64,000 nucleotides of DNA. Origin: Pseudochryseolinea flava (GTDB taxonomy: Bacteria > Bacteroidota > Bacteroidia > Cytophagales > Cyclobacteriaceae). Positions within the stretch are counted from its first letter, which is position 1. The number at the start of each line of letters is the position of its first letter. Shown in pieces: positions 8,442 through 14,617 of this stretch. The position numbers and the translations under genes are program-made. The notes beneath the pieces are model-generated. The model ran no database searches. It was not told the DNA's origin and was given only the letters and a program-made list of their open reading frames with translations. The DNA is taken from positions 372,001-436,000 of the forward strand of contig NZ_QMFY01000003.1 in NCBI RefSeq assembly GCF_003286915.1, written 5' to 3'.

Positions 8442-8978
8442 TTAGCATCCACCTTTGCGAGGCGGGCTTTTATAAATGATTTCACGATCTCGTTCTACAT
8501 AGTCACCTGACACAATCGGATACGCATACTTTGGCGCATACGATACAGCATGGCTCCGTAAAATTATTTTGTCATTCACGTGCAGGCTAAGCAATTGCTG
8601 AAATTCATCAGATTCTTTCGGGCCAAAACTGAGGATATAATCGTCACCATCAATATTGATCATCACGCCGAAACCTAGTCGTGAGCCTTCGGGAAGAAAG
8701 AGTGACGTTACAACCGCCTCCATGTTGGTCGAATCCCTTGTATGATTCCTTATTTTAGCCGCACTGGCAAGTACCTTTTGGCCTTCTGGAGATGCTTTCC
8801 ATTTTTTGAACTTTATACCGTCAGGACTCGCCTCCCATTTTTCTAAAGCAGCTTTCTTTTCAGCAGCAGAGAGCGGCGCAGATTTTTTTGGCGTTTCATT
8901 TTTGATTTCACGATTGGCAAACACGAGCCCGCTTACCACAACCAGCGATAAGACAAGCGCATAAATAACTTTCTTCAT
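8442..8978 (-). CDS. Secreted hypothetical protein with duplicated motif
   Basis: A 178-residue protein with a clear signal peptide (KKVIYALVLSLVVVSGLVFA). The mature N-terminal part is lysine-rich and contains a short duplication: KWEASPDGIKFKKW then KWKASPEGQKV. The C-terminal 100 residues form a beta-rich domain (RLGFGVMINIDGDDYILSF, ending YKSPPRKGGC) with a terminal cysteine. I do not recognise a family. Export suggests a periplasmic or surface role. It lies between two inverted-repeat spacers in the accessory island. Confidence 0.6.
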   Translation of the reverse strand: MKKVIYALVLSLVVVSGLVFANREIKNETPKKSAPLSAAEKKAALEKWEASPDGIKFKKWKASPEGQKVLASAAKIRNHTRDSTNMEAVVTSLFLPEGSRLGFGVMINIDGDDYILSFGPKESDEFQQLLSLHVNDKIILRSHAVSYAPKYAYPIVSGDYVERDREIIYKSPPRKGGC

Positions 8979-9321
8979 ATTTCTTTCGGTTAATTATCGA
9001 TTCCAACGAAGCTACAAACCTTTATGTGGAGCTTTAGTTAATCGCTTGTTAAAGAATCTAAACGAAATGTAAAATTTTCATCGTCCGACCTACGATTGTC
9101 GTCAACGAGATCCCCTTACCTCCTCGAACGTCATTCGATGCGCTTGCATCGACACGCAACCTGGGAATGATAAATCATGGTTGTTTGGTGTAATCTTTAG
9201 GTACCGGTCGTGATGTCTCAACGTTAGCAAAAGGGATTATTCATGGAACATTTTGTTGTAGGTTGCCTGCCCTTACACCAAACTTTTAAGATTCGGTTTT
9301 TAAATCCTGCATTTCGTTCAG
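8979..9321. other. Gene-free stretch with attC-like inverted repeat (site 2)
   Basis: No gene seen. GCAACCT at 9156-9162 pairs with AGGTTGC at 9260-9266, a 111-base unit. Inside it, GTTTGGTGTAA near 9183 also pairs with TTACACCAAAC near 9275 just beyond its end, an 11-base perfect inverted repeat. The unit includes copy A (9215-9258) of a 45-base direct repeat shared with 9773-9824 and 11400-11450. Confidence 0.5.
9215..9258 (+). repeat. 45-base direct repeat, copy A
   Basis: Shares GTCTCAACGTTAGCAAAAGG, GATTATTCATGGAACA and TTGTTG with copies B and C. It contains an AAAAGGG ribosome-site-like string seven bases before an ATG, which opens a 38-codon frame starting MEHFVV. Confidence 0.85.
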
Positions 9322-9672
9322 TTATCTTAATTCAGCTACAAACTTTAAGAACTTAAGTCGTGCTGAACACTGCGGGCAATATTTATCTTTCACAATTTCT
9401 GGATGATCTATTTGTCCTACAAAGTTGAAGTCACCGAAATCTATTCTTTTGTCGTTCTTAAATCCAAAGTATTCTGATTTGTAAGATCCAAAGTCCACGG
9501 CACAGAAGTTACACAACGTCAATCTGAGTCCTTGGTAGATTTCATAAGTTGTGTACGTATGTTGTCCTTCGTTCAAATGTTCTATCTCTGTCGGCACATT
9601 CCAACCACAGTCGTCACATGGAGCACATTCACGTACTTCCAATTCACTAAAACATATCGGACACTGTTCCAT
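9322..9672 (-). CDS. Hypothetical zinc-ribbon protein
   Basis: A 116-residue protein with four cysteine pairs: CPIC and CDDC near the N-terminus (residues 4-22), CNFC in the middle and CPQC near the C-terminus. This suggests two zinc knuckles formed by separated CxxC pairs. The family is not one I can name. There is no signal peptide. The start MEQCPICFSE puts the first zinc motif at the N-terminus. The gene is bracketed by attC-like spacers at 9156-9266 and 9716-9826, so it looks like one complete cassette unit of about 560 bases. Confidence 0.6.
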   Translation of the reverse strand: MEQCPICFSELEVRECAPCDDCGWNVPTEIEHLNEGQHTYTTYEIYQGLRLTLCNFCAVDFGSYKSEYFGFKNDKRIDFGDFNFVGQIDHPEIVKDKYCPQCSARLKFLKFVAELR

Positions 9673-9715
9673 TGTCTTTTTTGTTCGAAGCTCAAATTGT
9701 CCAGAACTGGTTACC

Positions 9716-9826
9716 TACAACGTCTAGCTATAAGGCGTGGCCGAAATATAAAATTAATCATCCAAAGTGCAGTAAATTCGTTTCAACGTTAGAAAAAAGG
9801 GATTATTCATGGAACACATTGTTGTA
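9716..9826. other. Inverted-repeat spacer, attC-like (site 3)
   Basis: TACAAC at 9716-9721 pairs with GTTGTA at 9821-9826, enclosing 111 bases, the same length as site 2. On the coding strand it runs from GCGTACAACA to GACGTTGTAGGTAAC; the latter closely matches GGACGTTGTAGGCAA at the spacer after the recombinase (14489-14550). It includes copy B of the 45-base repeat. Confidence 0.5.
9773..9824 (+). repeat. 45-base direct repeat, copy B
   Basis: Matches copy C (11400-11450) from TAAATTCG through ATGGAACACATTGTTG, with one added A in the AAAAGGG-type string and one T/C difference. After GTTG the copies diverge completely. Its ATG opens a frame of about 33 codons, antisense to the neighbouring gene, that is unlikely to be a gene by itself. 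Confidence 0.88.
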
Positions 9827-9850
9827 CGCCGTGCGATTTGCCGAACTTCC

Positions 9851-10378
9851 TCAACATTGATATCTCCTTGTTCCCACAATAAAATGGTTTTCAATGTCAA
9901 CCAAATATAGTCCGTACTCATCTCCATACGTCCCATTGTCCCGCTTGGCGAAATAATTAAAAATCAATGAGTATGAATATCCGTCTTTAATAAAGGCCCC
10001 GTCTGTCTTGCCATTGTAAAAAATTGAATTCGCAAATTCCATTTTGTAGTCTAACACTTCGTTTGCAGATTCTCTATAAAATGCTTTTCCTAATTCATTA
10101 ACTAGGTTCTGAGAATCATCTATCAGTTTCTTAAGCCTCTCTTCTTTATTTACAAATGCATAAAATCCTCTGAATCGGTCCCAATTCACTTCCTTTTCCT
10201 TATGGAACTGAAAGTCAATTTCTATCTCCAGATCAACGTTGTTAATACTTGTTCTGGTTTGCCAACAGTTTGCTCCTTCATTCAATTTGAAATGAATCAA
10301 TTTGTTGTCGACACTTAAAATCTGTTCCATAGTTCGGTTATTGAAATTGACCAAATCCGACATTTTCAAAGGGTTCAT
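9851..10378 (-). CDS. Hypothetical soluble protein
   Basis: A 175-residue protein of no recognised family, with mixed alpha/beta pattern: beta strands around KLIHFKLNEGANCWQT and VDLEIEIDFQFH, a helix KEERLKKLIDDSQNLVNELG, and strands GYSYSLIFNYFAKRDN and EYGLYLVDIENHF towards the end. It looks like a small cytosolic domain of the kind found among immunity-like proteins. The start at 10378 (MNPLKMSDL) is preferred over a GTG 17 codons upstream; MSDLVNFNN at 10363 is also possible. It belongs to the same-strand series of the island. Confidence 0.55.
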   Translation of the reverse strand: MNPLKMSDLVNFNNRTMEQILSVDNKLIHFKLNEGANCWQTRTSINNVDLEIEIDFQFHKEKEVNWDRFRGFYAFVNKEERLKKLIDDSQNLVNELGKAFYRESANEVLDYKMEFANSIFYNGKTDGAFIKDGYSYSLIFNYFAKRDNGTYGDEYGLYLVDIENHFIVGTRRYQC

Positions 10379-10499
10379 CTCTGTCAAATCGCATGGTGCA
10401 TAAAGTCCGTGTATTAAACGTGCCTGCACTCCAAAATTATAAAATTTAAATCAACTGTGCCGGCATGTTTTTATGCTTTGTTAGCGTTCTTAACCATCT

Positions 10500-11009
10500 C
10501 TATTTTCCAAAGAGTCTCGAAAGAAGTCCTTTCTTTTCAATCTTCTCAACAGCCCAAATCAACTCAGTATCATGTCGCTTTGCTTTCTCTATGTTAGGAC
10601 CAAACTTACCCCAAGCAAATCCTGATTTAATTGGTTTGCCCCTTAGGTCTGCAATTACAAAGTTGTCGGGCAGAGTCTCCGCAAAAGACTTGAGCTTCTC
10701 GTCTGTGCTTGCTAAGGCTGCCGATTTATCAATGAATCCATTGTTCTTTGTCCATATATCCATTACTGTTACTTCATGGATTACGTCCAGATTAGATTGC
10801 TTTCCTTTTTTTCCAAATTCGTCAACGTGCTTTATGAATTCAGTTAAGCTGTCGGAATGTTTAACAATTACAGCCGGATCGTGACACACATAAAACACGT
10901 TACCCCATTGTCCATTTTGGTTGACGTCTAAAATCCAAAAGTTACCAAATCCGTCTCCTGCGAGTTGAACCGATGTCGGGAGAATATATGCCGTCTTAAA
11001 AAAACACAC
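10500..11009 (-). pseudogene. SUKH (SMI1/KNR4) family protein, N-terminally truncated
   Basis: The segment PTSVQLAGDGFGNFWILDVN, the following WGNVFYVCHDP and SLTEFIKHVDEF match the second half of SUKH domains, which serve as immunity proteins against polymorphic toxins. The first half of the domain is missing: an in-frame stop lies at 11016 and the only start in this frame is a GTG at 11009. An ATG at 11031 in another frame (MHILVDTACVF) would join this frame if a run of seven Ts had one more T. Even then most of the N-terminal half is absent. A cassette-type boundary (TACAAC at 11064) lies only 33 bases further upstream, so the truncation may be a recombination product. The C-terminal 80 residues are lysine-rich and of unknown function. 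Confidence 0.65.
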
Positions 11010-11434
11010 GCCGTATCAACTAGGATATGCATAAACTGAAATTGAAGAAGATATCAATATGTCTACAACGTAACCCAGGAAACAAAAAACAAACCCAGGA
11101 CCACTTAACACTGTGTGAGACTTGATCTCTTCTTATAGTTTGTGGCCTGGGTTCTTAAACTACCTTACGGGAAACTGTGATCACGACGTTTCGTGAATCA
11201 CTAATGGAAGCATGGCAGTTTTTGATTTTTCTTCAAATGAAAGTTACAAAAAGATGAACGCCCTTTCAAGGGCATGGTGAATGGACGCTCCATATCGCAC
11301 AGGCGAATTACGCGTCCACCCTTGACAGCGCGTTCATTTTTTCGAATACAGCATTTGTAGAAAAATGAATTTTAATATGCATCCTGAGAATAGAAACACT
11401 AAATTCGTCTCAACGTTAGCAAAAGGGATTATTC
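11010..11434. other. Gene-free left flank of the IS91-type element
   Basis: No gene seen. TACAACGT at 11064 repeats the core found in the other island spacers. AACCCAGGA occurs twice (11072, 11092), and AACCCAGGACCAC (11092-11104) pairs with GTGGCCTGGGTT (11142-11153), one base short of perfect. A larger three-helix hairpin follows at 11254-11343. The stretch ends in copy C of the 45-base repeat. Confidence 0.6.
11254..11343 (+). other. Three-helix nested hairpin with T-run
   Basis: ATGAACGC (11254-11261) pairs with GCGTTCAT (11330-11337), TCAAGGG (11266-11272) with CCCTTGA (11319-11325) and GGACGC (11283-11288) with GCGTCC (11312-11317), in nested order, and six Ts follow. It may be a terminal structure of the transposable element, a terminator or a small structured RNA. 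Confidence 0.55.
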
Positions 11435-11450
11435 ATGGAACACATTGTTG
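11400..11450 (+). repeat. 45-base direct repeat, copy C (leader of element recombinase)
   Basis: Contains AAAAGGG (11421-11427) seven bases before ATG 11435. Here the ATG opens the frame that leads into the element's tyrosine recombinase, so this copy includes a real translation start; copies A (9215-9258) and B (9773-9824) keep the same leader and first codons but are followed by unrelated sequence. Confidence 0.85.
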
Positions 11451-12408
11451 AACCGACACCTTCGGTGAGGGAATCTGTTCTTCCTATCTTTCAGCTAAAA
11501 TTAAAGATTATGATCAAAAAAACAATTTAAAGACAGAAGCGCTCAATTCGGATGCGCAACAACTGCTCATCAAACTTTCTGCAACACTTACAGCAGGCGG
11601 ATACTCCAACAGAACTGTCCGTAACTACACCTCCGAAGTACGATTCCTCTTCTCGTATTTTAACGATTTGGATCCTCTCGCCATCGGCAGCGATGAGATC
11701 ATTCTCTACATCAATTACCTGAAGTCTTCGCTCAACCTGGGACGTGACAAGTGTCGCATGGCAGCACAAAGCTTTAGCTTCTTCTACAAGCATGTGCTCC
11801 GTAAACCATACGTTCTCCCTTCTAAACTCTTCCCGCGAAAGGAACATAAATTACCACCGATACTATCACAACAACAAACGTTGCAACTGTTCGCGGCGGT
11901 TAAAAACGTCAAGCATCGGTGCATGATTGGATTACTCTACGGCGCTGGACTGCGCCTCAATGAACTACGACTGCTCAAAGTATCCTCCATCGATAGCAAT
12001 GCCATGCAGATTAAAGTAGTGCAAGGAAAAGGTAACAAAGACCGATTCACCATACTTCCAAGATTTATACTCGATGATCTGCGGACTTATTATCGCAATC
12101 ATAGAACAAAAGAATATCTCTTCGAAGGCTATATTCCCGATAGGCCCATGCACGAGCGTGCCATCGGTCACATGGTAACCCAGTGTATGAAGGTGGCTGG
12201 ATTCAGTAACAAAGGATACTCCGCACATACCTTGCGTCATAGCTTTGCCACTCACTTACTCGACCAGGGTGTCGACATTCACTCCATCAAAGAACTGCTC
12301 GGACACACCAATCTGGAGACTACCATGATCTATCTACACCTGCAACAGAGCAAGAGAGCTTCGCTAATCTCTCCGCTCGATACCATCATGAATAGTCTAC
12401 AACCGTGA
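11435..12408 (+). CDS. Tyrosine recombinase of IS91-type element, possible -1 frameshift
   Basis: The catalytic domain is clear: AGLRLNELRLL with the first Arg, HTLRHSFATHL with the H-x-x-R box, LGHTNLETT and the nucleophile Tyr in MIYLH. It also has an N-terminal SAM-like helical domain (SATLTAGGYSNRTVRNY). The recombinase frame is open back only to 11452 and has no ATG; its first convenient start is TTG 11668, which would cut the N-terminal domain. ATG 11435, with a good AAAAGGG site, opens the neighbouring frame for 31 codons and stops at 11528. Within it is a run of seven A (11516-11522) where a -1 slip at AAA-AAA-AAC would join both frames into about 324 residues. Programmed slippage, or a simple indel, would explain the layout. 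Confidence 0.7.
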
Positions 12409-13586
12409 ATGTAACTCCGGCAACGCTTCAGCAAACTGTGTTCGATCATCCCGCTATCACTTCCTTCAATACTTACTCGCAAGCTGTGTTCCGTAAATTG
12501 AAAGAATGTCATACCATCGCCTTGGGATACCATCGCCTCAAGTGTGATGATCAACATTGTAATCACTTGCACTGGCAGTATCATAGCTGCGGTAACAGAC
12601 ATTGTCCTGCTTGTGGATCGTGGAAAAAAGAACAATGGATTGATTTTAAAATGGCGGAACTTCTTCCTACCGCTTATTACCATGTTGTGTTCACCTTACC
12701 GCATGAAATGAACAAGCTGATCATGGTGCATCGTAAAGAATTATTCAAACTACTCTTCGATGCATCAGCACATACTTTACTCATCCTGGGTAAAGATCCT
12801 AAATATCTGGGCGCTGAGATCGGATGCACTTCCATTCTTCACACCTGGGGACAGGACCTTTCTTTTCATCCGCACGTGCATTGCATCGTCAGTGCCGGCG
12901 GTGTAAAAGAGAACAAGTGGATAGAAGAAAAAAGGAAGAATAATAAATTTGTTTTCCCGGTCGGTGCCATGCAAAAGATCTTCAAAGGATACTTCTTGCA
13001 AAAGTTAAGGCGGATGTTTAATAATAAAAAAATAAACATCGACTACCACCTCTTCCATAATCTAATCACAACGATCGGTTACAAAAAGTGGAACGTATAT
13101 GCGAAGAAGCCTTTCGGCGGACCAGCCCAAGTAATACAATATCTGGGCCGATATACGCACAAAGTTGCCATCACCCATCACCGCGTGATCAGTATAGACA
13201 AAGACTCCATTACTTTCCGGTACAAAGACTACAGTGATGGTGACAAACAAAAGGTGATGACGCTATCACAACATGAATTCGTAAGACGTTTCGAACAACA
13301 CATTCTGCCAAAAGGTTTTGTGAAGATCCGCAGCTACGGCTTCCTCAAGCACTTCAACAAGAATTCCAGACTCAATGCACTGCGCAAAAGCATGAACATT
13401 TCTCCAGCACCTCCCAAGGTCGTATTACCTGTGCGCCTACGAATACTTGAGCGCTATGGAAAAGACATTGCACGATGTCCGAAGTGCCTGCGCGGTACAA
13501 TGGTATTGATCGAAACGCTGCGGCCGCGATACGATTGGAAAATTCTGCAACAGCAAAACTATGCCACTAAGATCAACGCGCCCTAA
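12405..13586 (+). CDS. IS91-family HUH transposase (Y2 type)
   Basis: A 393-residue transposase. The N-terminal part has a zinc-binding domain (CDDQHCNHLHW, then CGNRHCPACGSW). The HUH nickase centre is FHPHVHCIVSAGG, and the paired catalytic tyrosines are in QYLGRYTHK, with three residues between them (Y-LGR-Y), as in IS91. These enzymes nick and covalently hold single-stranded DNA for rolling-circle transposition. The GTG start overlaps the recombinase stop as GTGA, so the two are translationally coupled. The length is typical and no frameshift is seen, so the transposase looks intact. Confidence 0.93.
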   Translation: MNVTPATLQQTVFDHPAITSFNTYSQAVFRKLKECHTIALGYHRLKCDDQHCNHLHWQYHSCGNRHCPACGSWKKEQWIDFKMAELLPTAYYHVVFTLPHEMNKLIMVHRKELFKLLFDASAHTLLILGKDPKYLGAEIGCTSILHTWGQDLSFHPHVHCIVSAGGVKENKWIEEKRKNNKFVFPVGAMQKIFKGYFLQKLRRMFNNKKINIDYHLFHNLITTIGYKKWNVYAKKPFGGPAQVIQYLGRYTHKVAITHHRVISIDKDSITFRYKDYSDGDKQKVMTLSQHEFVRRFEQHILPKGFVKIRSYGFLKHFNKNSRLNALRKSMNISPAPPKVVLPVRLRILERYGKDIARCPKCLRGTMVLIETLRPRYDWKILQQQNYATKINAP

Positions 13587-13818
13587 CTGATGTTGTGAAG
13601 TTGGATGAAGGTAGCGTTTAAATGTTTTTGATTCTTGTGCCGCAACGTAGTCGATACGGGTAAGGGATGGTGTGCCTTTAATCGACTAACCGATGGCAAA
13701 CTCCTGGTGATGGCAAAAAAAATAAAGGACTAAAACCACTTTATAAAATGCCGAAAGCCATACAAAAACACCTAAGAGAAAACACACTGCAGCGGTGATC
13801 GGTCAACACCGGGTAAAT

Positions 13819-13857
13819 AAAAGCCCGATGAGTTTGTAGTCATCGGGCATTTTTTTG
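13819..13857. terminator. Bidirectional rho-independent terminator
   Basis: GCCCGATGA (13823-13831) pairs perfectly with TCATCGGGC (13840-13848), with an eight-base loop, followed by seven Ts. An A-rich stretch on the other side makes it usable from both strands. It separates the convergent transposase and adenylate-kinase-like genes. Confidence 0.88.
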
Positions 13858-13884
13858 CGGGGCTTATATCTACCCGGCTTAATG

Positions 13885-14460
13885 TTACAGGCTGGCGTTC
13901 ACCTCACTTTTGATTCTGGCGGTTATGTCTGCAATCTGTCCAAGACCGTCAATCGTAACAACGCTCATTCTTTTCTTCATATATTCAATTGCGGGTCTTG
14001 TTGATTGCTCAAATATTTCTATTCGCTTAAAATGAATTTGCGAATCCTTGTCATCTTTTCTATCCGAAGTCTCCGCCCTCTTCTTTGCTCTGATCAATAA
14101 TTCCTCCTTTGGTACTTCAATGTTTATTACCTTTTGAATCTCTTTCCCCTTTTCCTTTACTAAGTCCAACAAAGTATCAACCTGCACTTCAGTTCTCGGA
14201 TATCCATCGAGAATTATTCCGACAGCATCTAAATTCTCATCAATTATTTCGCCCAACAAGTCCTTCATTATTGAGTCAGGAACAAGATTGCCTTTTTCCT
14301 CATATTCACTCATTATTTTTCCAATTGAAGTTTTCTGTTCTTTCTCCAAGCGAATTCTGTCTCCTGTTGAAATGTGGTTGAATCCCAGTTGATGCTTCAG
14401 AAGTTCGCATTGTGTCCCTTTGCCCGAATAAGGCGGTCCTGTGATCACTAATATTTTCAT
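13885..14460 (-). CDS. Adenylate-kinase-like nucleoside monophosphate kinase
   Basis: A 191-residue P-loop kinase. GPPYSGKGTQ near the N-terminus is the Walker A loop (usual form GxPGxGKGTQ), followed by ISTGDRIR (AMP site) and LDGYPRT (usual LDGFPRT). The lid region (RAKKRAETSDRKDD) is of the short type without zinc cysteines. Start 14460 places the P-loop at the N-terminus; an upstream frame extension would add 17 residues. The enzyme would exchange phosphate between nucleotides, but the true adk is usually a conserved core gene, and this copy sits between a tyrosine recombinase and an IS element, directly after an attC-like site. It may be an acquired paralogue with a different substrate. 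Confidence 0.85.
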   Translation of the reverse strand: MKILVITGPPYSGKGTQCELLKHQLGFNHISTGDRIRLEKEQKTSIGKIMSEYEEKGNLVPDSIMKDLLGEIIDENLDAVGIILDGYPRTEVQVDTLLDLVKEKGKEIQKVINIEVPKEELLIRAKKRAETSDRKDDKDSQIHFKRIEIFEQSTRPAIEYMKKRMSVVTIDGLGQIADITARIKSEVNASL

Positions 14461-14488
14461 CAATCTATATTTTCTTTTTAACGCTTGC

Positions 14489-14550
14489 CTACAACGTCCG
14501 AATATATGCAATTACCTGATATTTCCTTTATATCAGTTTGGCCGTTGCAG
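14489..14550. other. attC/attI-like inverted repeat beside the recombinase (site 4)
   Basis: CTACAACG (14489-14496) pairs with CGTTGCAG (14543-14550) at seven of eight positions, and inside it CTGATAT (14516-14522) pairs perfectly with ATATCAG (14530-14536). The 62-base fold therefore has a long stem interrupted by bulges, as in short integron attC sites. It lies between the recombinase stop and the first downstream gene. Its GGACGTTGTAGGCAA end is repeated as GACGTTGTAGGTAAC at site 3. Confidence 0.5.
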
Positions 14551-14617
14551 CCTCGAAAATCGCATAAAAATCACCTTTTTCACTAAAATCGCTTGATATT
14601 TTTTTATGGTACATGCT

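Larger units (their letters stand above)
11400..13586 (+). mobile_element. IS91-type element with accessory tyrosine recombinase
   Basis: Two overlapping plus-strand genes, a tyrosine recombinase and a Y2-type HUH transposase, form the transposon core. IS91-family elements move by rolling-circle transposition, and some members carry an upstream phage-integrase-like gene, as here. The element points against the surrounding minus-strand genes and interrupts the series between the SUKH and adenylate-kinase-like genes. The exact ends are not resolved; the left end may include the hairpin at 11254-11343 and the right end lies before about 13820. Confidence 0.75.
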
